Origin: Microbotryum silenes-acaulis
Taxonomy: Eukaryota > Basidiomycota > Microbotryomycetes > Microbotryales > Microbotryaceae
Reading direction: 5' to 3'
NCBI GenBank assembly: GCA_003665825.1
Contig: QPFY01000017.1
Coordinates: 1 to 64,000, forward strand
Length of the DNA stretch: 64,000 nt
The first letter of the stretch is position 1. Each line of letters begins with the position of its first letter. A program made the translations under genes and the position numbers. Shown here piece by piece: positions 10,173 to 25,668 of the stretch. A model generated the notes under the pieces. It was not told where the DNA came from and ran no database searches. It saw nothing but the letters and a program-made list of their open reading frames with translations.

Positions 10173-11387
10173 TTAACGACGTGGTGACCACCGATTAGGC
10201 GGGTCTCTCGTTTGCCGCTGTGCAGGAGCTGGCCCAGGCCAGTATGGTTGGCGAGGCCGGTAAAGTAGTCGATGAGTTCCCCGGTCGTTCGGAGAATCGA
10301 GGCTTTGTATTCTGCAAGTTCCGCTAGGTGTCCAAGCTTCTCGCGAGTGCTCTTCATGGCGGTGTGCTCGCGAAGTTCTCGGCGCATCTTCTGTGCTTTT
10401 CGTTGAGAAGCGCTGCGTGCCTTGACCTGCGGGGTAGTGTGCGCGCATGGCTTTGAGTTCGTGCCTAAATTTCTTTGCGATGTATGTAGGCAGTTCACTC
10501 ACCACAGGGAGGTTGCAGACTTTGTTGACTTTGCGTTTTTTGAGATACGCATGGACAGCTGGCAAGTCTTCGTTAAAGTCATCGTGCGTTTGGTCGATGA
10601 ACCATTTTGACTTTGTGGTCGAATCCTCCACAAAAAAATTGTGGATTGGTGCCGCGCCACCGATCACGGTCACGTGTGCAAGAACTTTAGTGATCGCCAT
10701 TTCCAGGCTGTCGATCGGGAAGATGGGCACTGCGTTAACAATCCGCAGGGGCCAGAGGTCTTCGTCCGACTCACGGTGTGGTTGTAGTTGTGATGCGTGG
10801 AAGCGTGGGGAGATACGGCGGGAGCTCAAGCGAGCCGGGATGTCGAGAACGTAAGTGGAAGAGTTTGAGCTGTAATCCAGGCATTTATAGGGCCCCATGA
10901 ACAGAGGGCACCACTTTCTCGCTCTGAATGGAGCAGTTGTCAAGTTCTTTGTTGAAACCCAGAAGTATTTCCCTTTGGGTGATGCATCTTTGTCTTTGGT
11001 TTCGCTTGTGCCTTCGGCCCCAAGTTCAGCCCTTCGCTTTTTGTTTGCTGTGATTGTCTGGTACACCTTTGTTTTGGCAATTACATTGCGACCATGTTGC
11101 ACTCGAATGTTTGTGTCTTGGACAAAGGATGACAGGTTCTTTGTGTTTCCTTCGTACACAAGGTTGGAGGGCATCGCCTGCGGCGCTCGGAACCGAGAAA
11201 GGTCAAATGGCGAGAAGCCGGATGCCGAACTGCGGCCCGAATTGATCGCGAATTCCACAAAAGGCACCGCCTGGGGCCAGTTCGTCTGTTCCTCAGTGAC
11301 GAGCTGTCGCATCGCTGTATTCATGTCGCGATGAACACGCTCAATCTTTCCGTTTGTCTGAGGGTGATACGAAGTGGAAAAGGACAA
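10173..11387 (-). CDS. Gypsy integrase C-terminal part, right arm
   Basis: Mirror copy of 8836-10,050, identical in length and protein. It carries the catalytic glutamate of integrase and is out of frame with the upstream Pol at 11,396-16,105, with the same missing T at 11,420-11,423. Another minus-strand frame (10,025-10,498) crosses the hinge here and is a palindrome by-product, not a gene. Confidence 0.85.
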   Translation of the reverse strand: MSFSTSYHPQTNGKIERVHRDMNTAMRQLVTEEQTNWPQAVPFVEFAINSGRSSASGFSPFDLSRFRAPQAMPSNLVYEGNTKNLSSFVQDTNIRVQHGRNVIAKTKVYQTITANKKRRAELGAEGTSETKDKDASPKGKYFWVSTKNLTTAPFRARKWCPLFMGPYKCLDYSSNSSTYVLDIPARLSSRRISPRFHASQLQPHRESDEDLWPLRIVNAVPIFPIDSLEMAITKVLAHVTVIGGAAPIHNFFVEDSTTKSKWFIDQTHDDFNEDLPAVHAYLKKRKVNKVCNLPVVSELPTYIAKKFRHELKAMRAHYPAGQGTQRFSTKSTEDAPRTSRAHRHEEHSREAWTPSGTCRIQSLDSPNDRGTHRLLYRPRQPYWPGPAPAQRQTRDPPNRWSPRR

Positions 11388-11395
11388 TGTTGTTC

Positions 11396-14300
11396 CTAGA
11401 AGTTGCCACAGGTTTTGCCAAAAGCTGCGCGGAAAACTTTATCATTGTCCATTGTGATCTCCTTTGGGATTCCCCATCGAGGATACACAAAGGCAATGAA
11501 TAATTTCGCTGTTTTTTCCGCGGTTAGTGCTGTGAGGTTGCACGGGATCATGATGACTTCGCCGGTGAGGCGGTCAATTGCGTTGAGGAGATAGTCCACG
11601 TTGGCGCCGTTGATGTCTCGGGCCGTGGGGAACGGGCCCTGAAAATCCAAGTGAATGTTGTCATATGGGTGATCAGGTACCGGAAGGGAGTGTAGCAGCC
11701 CCATAGGGGTGGTGTGTGGGGGCTTGCATGCTTGGCATGATGGGCAAGTCATTCCAAATTTCTTTGCTTCCATTGCCATTCCTGGCCAGTAGAACTTGTC
11801 TTGAAGCCACCTGACGAGGCGGTACGCCCCGGCGTGTCCAAGCACGGTGTGCCCGTGCTGGAGGACGAGTTCTCGGATGCTCCGCTTTTGTATTTTTCCA
11901 CTGGGTACACAAAGGCGCATTCTTCCTTTGTCGTTCAGGTAGAGCAGTTTGTTTTCCATTTCGAAATTGAGAAACTGCTTAGGGGCTACCACGATTCTTT
12001 TGAAGAGTGGATCTGAGGCATAAGAATTCGCGATGCTCTCGAGCAAGCGCGTTTGATGCTCGACGTCAAGCGTGGCGTCTTGTGAATCAGGCACGGCCCA
12101 AGCCTCGGCTTCGGCTTCGCGCATTCGCGCGACCTTGTCAAACCTGTTCCTGGCGGCGTTGGGTTTCGGCTGTGCGGCCACATCGGCGGCGGGCTTCGCA
12201 TGGTTCTGCTCTGCACCCCTTTGCCTTGTCTTCTTTTCGACTCGAGGCGGTGCATAGCGCTCTGTCTGCTGGCGGGCTCGCTGTGGGCGCATTTCCATCT
12301 GGCGTGATTCAACCATCACTTCGCCGAACTCGTCGTCGGTTGTCTCGAAGACGGGTGCTGAACCGTTTTCCGCTGGGAAGCGCGAAAGGTAGTCTGCAAG
12401 GACGTTGTAAGTGCCTTTGATGAACTTTATGTCAAAGTTGAAGCGCGCTAGTTCTACGACGATTCTGACCTGCTTTCGTGTCAGCAGGTTGGCGCTTTTT
12501 GTAAGCAGTGACGCGAGCGTTGAGTTGTCCGTGAGAACGATAACCTTTCGGCCCAGGATTCGGGGCTCGAAGTGCCTGAACGCTTCGTAGGACGCTTGGA
12601 GTTCTTGGTCCGGCGTCGAGTAGTTGAACTCAGCAGGGCTGAATTTTCGTGAGTGGAAACCTACTGGCTTTGCATTCCACCAGTTTTCTCCTACTAGGAG
12701 GGCTGATCCCACACCTTCAACAGATGCATCGGTCTGTAGGAACAGGTACTTTCCGTCAACAGTGTTTTTTGGTACATCATTTTGGTGCGGAGGTTGCGTG
12801 AGGTGGACTGGCGAGCTACTGTACGGCGCTAACTTCTGCGCGTCGATCGTTGCTAGCTCGACTTCCTGAGCAAGCTTCTGCTTTATCGCTTCGAAAGCAG
12901 CGTTACAAGCTCCTCCCCATCGCCAAGGCACGTTGCCCGTCAAGGTTGCCAACGGAGCCGTGTCATCTACAAGCATGGGAATGAAACGGGCGTTGTATTC
13001 GACCATTCCTAGGAAGCTTTGCAGTTCCTTCTTGTTAGTAGGCACTGGTAATGCGAGAATCGCACTACGCTTGTCCGACTCAATGCTGATTACACCTTTG
13101 CGGATTTTTCTACCCAGTGTATCACGTGCTTCTGGTGCAATCAATGACTTTTCTTTCGAAAAGCGAAGGTCGTGCTTTCGTGCAGTCTCGGCAATTTCGA
13201 TCGTGTCACGAATGTGCTGTCCCCAGGAAGGTGAGACAATCTTGGTGTCGTCCGCGTAGGCGTACATGGTTCGCCCGAGCTGGTCGCGGAAGACGTGCTC
13301 GATCAGCCGTGCTAGCGAAACTGTCGAGTTGCGGTCGCCCTGCTGGGCCACCCGCGTGTAGCAGGCACCGTAGGGCGTCATGAAGGGAGTCTTGTCTTCG
13401 TCATCGGGATCGATACGGATCTGTTGGAACGCTCCCTTTAAATCGAAGGTTGATGCGAATTCTGCGTTCGCAACTTCGTTGATCATGCGATCTGCATCCT
13501 GCATCGGCATGTCCTGTTGAACGGTGTTCAGGTTTCGTTTGCGCAAGTCGACGAGCGGGTGAAATTCACCGTCCTTTTTCAAGTTCGGGATCATCGGGTC
13601 GGCCCGCTCGGCGGCGCATGGCACCCAAATGCCCGCCTCGACATGTTTCTTGTAGCAACGGTCAAAAGCAGGCATGCACTCGTCAGGGAACCTGTACGAG
13701 ATGCGCTGTTTCTTGTCTGCGCGTTCGGCGTTGATGAAGGGGATCGTGTGCTGGACGTCGCGCAACGGTGGCAAGTTTAGTGGTGCCTTATCGTCGACGA
13801 AGACATCGCTATACTCCGCAAAAAGGTACGTTTGGAAGGAGTCAATCTCGGCTTGGGTAGGAACGTATTTGGGATCAAATTTCTCACGTCCGATAGGGAG
13901 TTCTTCAGCCACAGGCTTCACGTTCAACGGCATTGCCTCCAGGGGCTGAAGATGTTCGGGCACCGCCGCTTCCGCTTTGTTGTGGCGGAGCGATCGGCCC
14001 ATCGTATTTCGGATAATGATTCTGTCAGGATTCAATTCCACCACCGTATCGTGTTTGCGAAGGAAATCTCGTCCTACAAGTACGTCGTCATCGATGTTGG
14101 CAATCTCGAAACGCTGACGTGTCATGAGATCGGCGATGGTCCATTTTAGATAGCAAAATCCGATGATCTTGGATCTTGATCCTTTGGTGCCGAGCTTCAA
14201 GTTGCGGGGCATTGGGTACCGCACCATCTTCACTCCCAATCGCTTAGGGAGCGAAGGATGGATGAATGTATGTGAGGCCCCTGTGTCAATCGTGGCGTTA

Positions 14301-16105
14301 AACCCTGGTTGGTCTTCGAGCTTAATAGGCACGCTGACGTACTTTGTGAAGGGTGCGATCGGCGCTTCGTTCGCAGGTTGCGCGTCATCGTCATTCGTGG
14401 CTGTGCTGGAAGCAAGAACCTTGATCTCGGTGTTACTGTCTTCCATCGCCATCATCTTCGATTCGACGCGGCTTCGGCAATTACGGGCGTAGTGGCCAGT
14501 CTTCTTGCAATTGTGGCAGGTGACCTTGCTCATGTCTCTCGTGCCGTTGCGGGTGTTGCCGGTGGGCTGGCCGTTGGCGTCGCGACGGCTTTGCTCTGTG
14601 CTCTGCCCCTGTTTTTGGCCCTCTCGAGGTGCGTGTTCGCCTTTGCTCTGCGAGCGCCATTGTTGCTGATACTTGCGGTTAGGCTGTTCGTTGCTCGCAG
14701 TGTACTTCGCAGGCTTCGCAATTAAAGCAGTGTAGTTGCTGAACTTCTTTCCTTGCTGGAATGCCTCGCGAGCGCCTCGTTCCGCCAACAAGGATTGCTC
14801 CTCGCGCGCGGCAACGGTGACGAGATGGTCGAGGAGGACGCTATCGCGTTCCCAGGTCATGACTCGGTTGATCGCTGCGGCGATCTTGTAGTCGACGGCA
14901 TCGATGAAGTAGCGCTTCATCTGCCATTCACTTTGTTCGTTGGTGCTTTCGCACAAGTCTTCAATTTTATCGGCGATATCTCGGACTCGTACGTAGTTTC
15001 CTCGATTGTCTCGTTGTCGGAGACTTTCGAGTTCACTGATTGCACGGCGTTTGTACTCAGGATCAACGAACTTCTTCTCGAAGGTCTCGATGAGCTCGTC
15101 GAATGTGATCGGAGAGGGATTGGTTCCCCCCGCCTTCACGTCGAATTCGCGCATAACTTCAGGCACGATGCGTTTGGCCATGAAATCGTTCGCACGCTTC
15201 TCTGTGAGGTTCAGGATGTGCGTGAATGCGAGGCACGAATCGGGGTTGAGTGCGTTGCCCAAAAGGTAAGCCTGTACCGCATACCTCCAAGCCCGCAGAT
15301 GCTCGGGCTGATCGGTAGTGCCTGAATATTTCGCAGGTATAGGCACGTTGGGAAGCTTTCGTCCAGAGGGAGCTTTGGCGACCCCAATCTGGGCCATCGC
15401 ACTGTCGAACAGAGCGTGGGGAGGCCTCATCGGTGGTCTGCGCCTGTTGCTTCCGTTCGATTTCTCGGATCCGTCATCGGAGCCGTCATCGTCAGGATCC
15501 TCAGGGCTAGGATTGTTAGCTCGGGCCGCCTCGAGGATCGTATCTAGGTGCGATTTCTCCCCTCGGGTTTCGCGCGTGTTGTAGCTTTGGCGTCGCCAAG
15601 CTGAGTCCGTTGGAATTTCTCCAGCGATATTCGAGATTCCGGCGAGGACAGCCGGATGCTCGATCATTTCCACGATCTGCTTTACCGCCTTCGTGGGAGT
15701 TTCGAGAATGGAGGTGTCTTCCTCACTCTCGTCTTTGTTGTGGTTCAGGAACGCGTAGTACGCGTCTGGGTGATTGTCTTTGAGGAACGGAATCAGCTCA
15801 ATCAATTTCTGATCGGCGAGACGCTTGACAAGGTCATCATTGTCTCGTTCCTTGCTAGGGCCAACTTTTTGGCTCCACTTGTCCATCCTGGTGGTGTGGT
15901 CCGCCATGATGCTTTCGACCTTGGCTTCGCGTTCGCTCATGCGTGCGAGAATTTGGTCCATCGTGAGTGCTTTGGACATCGTGTCTGGCTGCTCTCCTTG
16001 CTGACTCTTGTCAACAACTTCAATGATAGGCTGCTTTCCCTTATCACCGGTATCAGACGTCTGGGCGTCTCTTGCGCGTAAATCTTCGTTGTCCATGGGA
16101 CTCAT
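11396..16105 (-). CDS. Ty3/gypsy Gag-Pol polyprotein (to mid-integrase), right arm
   Basis: Mirror copy of 4118-8827 with the same domain order: Gag, CCHC knuckle, protease, RT with YADD, RNase H, first two integrase aspartates. The stop at 11,396 truncates integrase. Because this arm is joined to unique sequence, this is the copy to trust for sequence. No difference from the left arm was seen over the whole frame, which is not expected for two old copies that evolve separately. Confidence 0.9.
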   Translation of the reverse strand: MSPMDNEDLRARDAQTSDTGDKGKQPIIEVVDKSQQGEQPDTMSKALTMDQILARMSEREAKVESIMADHTTRMDKWSQKVGPSKERDNDDLVKRLADQKLIELIPFLKDNHPDAYYAFLNHNKDESEEDTSILETPTKAVKQIVEMIEHPAVLAGISNIAGEIPTDSAWRRQSYNTRETRGEKSHLDTILEAARANNPSPEDPDDDGSDDGSEKSNGSNRRRPPMRPPHALFDSAMAQIGVAKAPSGRKLPNVPIPAKYSGTTDQPEHLRAWRYAVQAYLLGNALNPDSCLAFTHILNLTEKRANDFMAKRIVPEVMREFDVKAGGTNPSPITFDELIETFEKKFVDPEYKRRAISELESLRQRDNRGNYVRVRDIADKIEDLCESTNEQSEWQMKRYFIDAVDYKIAAAINRVMTWERDSVLLDHLVTVAAREEQSLLAERGAREAFQQGKKFSNYTALIAKPAKYTASNEQPNRKYQQQWRSQSKGEHAPREGQKQGQSTEQSRRDANGQPTGNTRNGTRDMSKVTCHNCKKTGHYARNCRSRVESKMMAMEDSNTEIKVLASSTATNDDDAQPANEAPIAPFTKYVSVPIKLEDQPGFNATIDTGASHTFIHPSLPKRLGVKMVRYPMPRNLKLGTKGSRSKIIGFCYLKWTIADLMTRQRFEIANIDDDVLVGRDFLRKHDTVVELNPDRIIIRNTMGRSLRHNKAEAAVPEHLQPLEAMPLNVKPVAEELPIGREKFDPKYVPTQAEIDSFQTYLFAEYSDVFVDDKAPLNLPPLRDVQHTIPFINAERADKKQRISYRFPDECMPAFDRCYKKHVEAGIWVPCAAERADPMIPNLKKDGEFHPLVDLRKRNLNTVQQDMPMQDADRMINEVANAEFASTFDLKGAFQQIRIDPDDEDKTPFMTPYGACYTRVAQQGDRNSTVSLARLIEHVFRDQLGRTMYAYADDTKIVSPSWGQHIRDTIEIAETARKHDLRFSKEKSLIAPEARDTLGRKIRKGVISIESDKRSAILALPVPTNKKELQSFLGMVEYNARFIPMLVDDTAPLATLTGNVPWRWGGACNAAFEAIKQKLAQEVELATIDAQKLAPYSSSPVHLTQPPHQNDVPKNTVDGKYLFLQTDASVEGVGSALLVGENWWNAKPVGFHSRKFSPAEFNYSTPDQELQASYEAFRHFEPRILGRKVIVLTDNSTLASLLTKSANLLTRKQVRIVVELARFNFDIKFIKGTYNVLADYLSRFPAENGSAPVFETTDDEFGEVMVESRQMEMRPQRARQQTERYAPPRVEKKTRQRGAEQNHAKPAADVAAQPKPNAARNRFDKVARMREAEAEAWAVPDSQDATLDVEHQTRLLESIANSYASDPLFKRIVVAPKQFLNFEMENKLLYLNDKGRMRLCVPSGKIQKRSIRELVLQHGHTVLGHAGAYRLVRWLQDKFYWPGMAMEAKKFGMTCPSCQACKPPHTTPMGLLHSLPVPDHPYDNIHLDFQGPFPTARDINGANVDYLLNAIDRLTGEVIMIPCNLTALTAEKTAKLFIAFVYPRWGIPKEITMDNDKVFRAAFGKTCGNF

Positions 16106-17244
16106 ATCGATTGCAATCTTCAAAACTTTTCGGCGACCAGCGCTTCAAGTTTTCGGGTGAACGAGGTAGCTACTCTCGTCACAAATAGGGGATAGGGAGG
16201 GTGGGTCTGTCCCTCTCCTGAAAAAGTTACAGAAGTTGAATCCGAAGATTACAAGCTTCTAATGAAGGCAATACAAGATCGTATGCACTGGAACGGCTGA
16301 CACACGAAGTGTTGGCACGGAAAAGCAAATACACAAGGTAATGCTTCGAATACGAGATTCGGCAATCCAAAGGTTTTGTCAGTTTGGATGTCAAAAAAAG
16401 TTTTTTTTGTTTGTAGAACCATGCCTCGCATTGCAGCGCCCAACTGTCAGCCAACATACCAAACCAAGTACTGAAACTAATGAGGGTTACGCCAGGCTAA
16501 TAACAAACTATGCGCATATATTGCGTTGGCTGGCCAAGTCAACCAATTCGAAACTTGGAATTCAAGTTGCTTAGCCCCATAGTTGCTTTTTTTTTTTTTG
16601 TAGAACTTGTTCATCATATTGCCCCCAATTCATGTTCCCCCTGATTAGCCTACGGAAAAACTAGATGGAAGTCGACGATGATAACACAAACCGCCCGCAA
16701 GATGCGAGAAACGGGCCGGTGTCCACCAATCCGACACTTGGGATTCAAGTGCCCCAGCCAAGCGGTTGCTCCCCCCCAGGAGACGAATGAGAGAGAGAGA
16801 GAAGGGAAGAAAGAGTAATAAAACGATTTACTAACGACAAGAGGCCCACCCCGCACCCACTTCCCAACTCGGTCGAGACAAAGACAGGAGAGCGACTGCG
16901 CAACTACCCTGACCCACGAAGCCCCAAGTCTATGCTCGGTCACAGCAAGACGCGGTGGAGGCCCCTCAAAACCTCCACCTCAGCAGTCCCTGGCCCCTCA
17001 AAGCCGACTTTCTGCCTGTGTCTGCTGATCCCTCCCTTGACTCAGAACCCCGAAGCCAAAGAGCGCGAGCCACCGTCGAGTCAATCCCAAATCGCGAGCC
17101 GGTCCATGAGCAACGAAAGCAGACCTGTAATAGATGAAAGATGAAAGCAAGATATTTAGTATACAGTTTTGGAAGAGGAAGTGTGATGTGGTGTGTGTGT
17201 GTGTGTGTGTGTGTGGGATGGTGGGGGGAAATCGAACCCAGCCT
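16106..17244. other. Gypsy 5' leader and LINE 3' region, no gene, right arm
   Basis: Mirror of 2979-4117. It contains the diverged repeat pair (about 16,530-16,585 and 16,716-16,772), the T-run at 16,589-16,601 and the microsatellite. I see no gene. Confidence 0.5.
17191..17215. repeat. (GT)n microsatellite, LINE 3' region, right arm
   Basis: Mirror of the CA repeat at 3008-3032; on the LINE strand it reads (CA)n downstream of the ORF2 stop. Confidence 0.95.
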
Positions 17245-20200
17245 CTACTGCCCTCGCCCGCCCCTTGCTCCTCCCGCCCTCAACTTCATCCTCTCCTCCA
17301 GTACCACCCTCCTCCTCTCCACGCTTTCCATCCTCGTCCCGTGCTTCTGCATCCTCCATCTCCCACTGCTGATCATCTCCAAAACCATCCCCGTGAAGAT
17401 CTCGATCGTCCTGCCCGCCCCTTCCTGTTCGCTGAGCTTGGCCTTGAGCTTGGGAAGGCCAAAGAGCCGTTGCAGTGTCGTGTACTGGGCGTCCTCGATC
17501 GTGTCGCACCCGAGTGCGTCGCAGAGCACGCCCCTTGCCGCGATCCAGACGTTCCGCGAGTCAACGCAGTCGAAAAAGTAGTGGTCGGTGTTGTCCACCG
17601 GCGCTTTGCAGACGAGGCACGCGGGAGAAGTGTCGTGGTTTTGTTGGTGTTGCAGCTTGCGCGTCGGGGTGAAGCGGAGAATCATCTTGAACCAAACTTC
17701 CCTCTCCCTCGCCGTCAGTGCCTTCGAGTTGACCGCCTTCCAGAAGCTCCTGAGATCGTCCGGCTGCGGTGGTCCCTTGAGCCCGAGCGTGTTGGTAAAG
17801 GCCTTCGCGTTCAGGACCCGGCGGATGCGACGGATGGTGTAGGGTCGAGCCATGTTCAGCAGCTTGTACTGGCTCGCCTGTTGTGGAAGCACCGGGTCCG
17901 GAAGGCGCTGCTCCATTGCGAAGCGGGCCACGGGCTTGGGGAGGATCGCCTCGAGCAGTGCGCTGGTGCCGATCCGGGGAGGCACGTTGAGCCGTCCCGC
18001 CGCCACCGCCGCCGCCAAGGGCGTGTTCTTGTGTCGATCGACAGTGAACCGGTACCAGGCCGCGATTGCCAGTCGCTGTGGGAGCCCGCGTCGATCGTAC
18101 TCGCTGTTGTCGCCGAGCACATCCGCCGGCGGCGTCCAGAGGTGAAACCCCCCACCCGCATACAACTCGCGCCGATAGAGATCCGCCACCTTCGGGTAGC
18201 CCTGGAGACGAAGGTAGTCAGGTACATGAACCGCGTCGATGGTCTGTTTCCCTCTGATGGGGGTGTGGAGGCTGCCGAGCAGGGTGGGCAGCGCGAGCAG
18301 GTTCGCGGTGGTCAAGGCCCTCGGGTTGACCTGCGCGTCGTGATGTTTCGGAACGCCCAGTGCGGCGTGCCATCGGGGATGAAGGTCGTTGGGGATGGGA
18401 GTGGATGGATGTGGCCAGAGATCGGTGGCCAGGTCGAGGTCGGGCTGAGCTCGCTGGAGTGCCACGCGCGCAAGTCCTTGCCAGATCGCGCCAGAACCGC
18501 CGAGAAGAACGTCCCAGATCCGTGCCGCAACCGCGTCCACGACGTCCTGCATCCTGATCACCCCCAGTCCCCCCTTGAGCTTGGCTGTGAACACGATGTC
18601 TCTGCCGTAGCTGGTCCTGCCCTTGCCCCCACGGACGAAATCGACGAGCATGTCATCGAGCTTCTTGACGACTTCGGGCGGCGGGATGTCGGCTGCAAGG
18701 AAGTGCAGGATCTTGGGGATGGCGTACCGATTGACGTAAAAGGCACGGGTGTGGTGCGTGAGCCAGCGATGCTGGACCGCCTCCAGCGTTGCCTCGAGGC
18801 GTTCGATGAGATTCGCGTAGGCGAGTTCGGTGTCGCCGCTGGGGTCGAAGGGGAGGCCGATCCACTCGAGCGACTCGCCTGCGGCCTTGACGACGAGCGG
18901 GCGTTCCCCCGGGTCCCAGCGGCGTCCGATCGGTAGGACGACCGTCTTGTCCGTGTTGAGCCGGCCATTCGTTGCCTGCCTCCAGTCGAGCGCCAGGTCA
19001 TCGAGCAAGTTGAGTGACTCCAAGCCCGCGACGGCGACGACAACGTCATCGGCAAATGCAAGTGATGTAATGGCGCGGCTCTGTGGGTACGGATAAAGGG
19101 CAGGGATTGCAAGATTCAGCGCGATGTTTCGACGGTGTAGAGCATCCAGGAACGGCTGAAACACGATGTCCCAGACCGATGACGACGCCGGGTCCCCTTG
19201 GCCGAGCCCACACGTCAGTCGCACCGGCGCCGTCAGGAACCCATTGATGATGTAGCGGGCCGAGGTCGAGTCACCCGAGTAGAGCATCCTCAGCACGCGA
19301 AGAAAGATGGCAGGAGCGCCCAGAGCGTCGAAGATGGCAAAGATCCAGTCATGCTCGACGAGGTCGTAGGCGGATGATTGGTCAAGAGACAAGAGCGCGG
19401 CCATGGGGAACTCGGTCCTGCGCGCACCAAGTTCCTCGACCAGGAGACGAAGGTGTAGCGCAGCGTCGGCCGATCGGCGGTCCTTGACGAATCCGTGCTG
19501 CTGCGGCGGGAGGAGATCGGGCAGAAGGTGGTTGAGTCGGGCGACGTAGACCTTGGTAAAGATCTTGTAATCGCACTCGCGCAGGGTGATAGGCCGGTAC
19601 GACGAAAGGTCGGCGCGATCGGCATGTTTCTTGTGGGGCTTGTAAATCAGGCGCACGAGTCCCTGCCCCTGCTTGGGAGAGAGTGAGCCTCGCTCGATCA
19701 TCGCGTTGTAGGCCTTGGTCAGCACCTTGGCCCACGCCTCGGGTGCGGTCTGGTACAGTTCGTAGGGCACGCCCGACGGTCCCGGCGATCGCCCCGGGTG
19801 CGTCGTCCCGATCGCGGCCACGACCTCGTCCTCGGTGATCGGTCGCTGGAGTAAGTCGATCTGCGATTCCGAGAGTCGGCGCAGAAAGAGCGGATCCGAG
19901 CGCGGGTCGTCGCAAGTCCGCGCCGCCCTGATCGGCGCGAGGAATTCGTCCCGAAGTCGAGCGACGCGGTCCGGGTCGCGAGGCTCGATGTGGTAGAGGC
20001 GCTGAAAATGCGCCTGCGTGTGGTCAAGAGCAATATCAATGTCATGCGTTAGCTCTCCGTTGGCCAAGCGCAGTGCTGTGATCTTGGAATCCGAGTTCCG
20101 CGCCGCGAGCTTGGAGTGGACCGGCCGCGACAGTCGTTCCTCGGAAGCGATCTCGGGGACGTGGGCTCGGATCCGGAGTAGGCGCGCGCGCTCCTCGACC

Positions 20201-20821
20201 GCCCGCTTGAGTTCCTCCGACGTCCTCATCCATTCTGCCGTTTCCTCCGCCCCCCATACCGGTAACGCCTCCAGATCCTGCACCCTCCCCACCAAATACT
20301 CCATCCGTTCCGACCGCTCCCGATGCAGCCTCCTCGCCAGCTCACCACCCCTATCCCTGCACGCCTCCAGAATGACCTCGAGCTCCCCCACCGGTTCCTC
20401 CCCGCTTGCCCCTTCCAACCATCCTTCCATCATCCGCTGAAATTCCACCGTCTTGAAGGTTGTGGTATTAATTCGATGTAGTTGTTTGGATGTGGTAGGT
20501 AGGCTGAGCTGTGGGAGAGTCGCATCAAGATCGTCTGAGAGAGCCAGCACAATCAAGACCGGTCGGTGATCGGAGAGATCCTTGGGGTAGTCGTAGATCG
20601 TCGAGGCCTGGTCGAGCCTTTTCTGGTGAGTTCGTTGTAGGAGAAAGTAGTCAAGCCGGGAGAATGAGTTGGGTCGCTTGCGATTGGGGTTGGGTCGAGT
20701 GAAAGATGGGGTGATGGGGTGCTTGTAGCGGATGCAGTCCGTATAGGCCGAGTCGAGCTTGCCTATCAGGATCGGCCAGTGGTGGCCGTGCCGAGTTTGG
20801 TTCCGGCGATCAACTTCTGGG
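17245..20821 (-). pseudogene. LINE ORF2, endonuclease C-terminus and reverse transcriptase
   Basis: The open frame runs from the copia insertion point to the stop. The first 90 residues complete the endonuclease: [10 protein letters not shown] and then [10 protein letters not shown] are the conserved end of the exo/endo/phosphatase fold. RT follows with [45 protein letters not shown] and SLAFADD, then a long thumb/connector and a C-terminal zinc motif [18 protein letters not shown] near 17,564-17,617. The 5' part of the gene lies at 25,669-26,092 beyond the copia insertion, so this copy cannot make a full ORF2 protein. Confidence 0.9.
20817..20821. repeat. Target-site duplication of the copia element, left
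   Basis: CTGGG next to the 5' LTR; the same five bases flank the 3' LTR at 25,664-25,668. Removing the element and one copy restores the LINE endonuclease frame. Confidence 0.85.
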
Positions 20822-20963
20822 AGTTGGTGTGTTGGGAATGAGGGTTAGGAATGGCGCGTTCATTGGTAATCTGTTTAGAAGCGCTCGTCTGTTTAGTGAA
20901 GCGATGCGCACCAACCGTTGTCTTCTCTCCACGGTTGGATTACACGCTCGTCAGTCTCTTATT
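20822..20963 (+). repeat. 5' LTR of the copia element
   Basis: 142 bases, starting agttggtgtg and ending gtctcttatt. The borders come from comparison with the 3' LTR and from the target duplication. The ends do not have the usual TG...CA. Confidence 0.85.
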
Positions 20964-20973
20964 TGGTAGCGTC
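20964..20973 (+). promoter_or_regulatory. Primer binding site of the copia element
   Basis: tggtagcgtc directly follows the 5' LTR. It matches the start of the Ty1 primer site, which pairs with the 3' end of initiator Met tRNA, at nine of ten bases (from knowledge of Ty1). Priming by initiator tRNA-Met is therefore likely. Confidence 0.65.
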
Positions 20974-21028
20974 TGTATTGCCGCAAGGCACAGATCCGCA
21001 CGCAGAAAAGACGCAGCGCGTATCCAAG

Positions 21029-25663
<4,635 letters not shown>

Positions 25664-25668
25664 CTGGG
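25664..25668. repeat. Target-site duplication of the copia element, right
   Basis: CTGGG, matching 20,817-20,821. Confidence 0.85.

Larger units (their letters stand above)
10166..20226. repeat. Right arm of the 10-kb inverted repeat
   Basis: Reverse-complement copy of the left arm. This arm is the better copy: the LINE frame is open here where the left arm is frameshifted, and it runs on without a break into the remaining LINE sequence beyond 20,226. The right arm is therefore the natural context and the left arm looks like the derived copy, either duplicated in the cell or folded back in assembly. Confidence 0.97.

Noticed and set aside
10025..10498. 157-codon frame across the hinge on the minus strand
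   Set aside because: It reads from one arm into the other and exists only because of the palindrome; its N-terminal part equals a shadow frame of the left arm.
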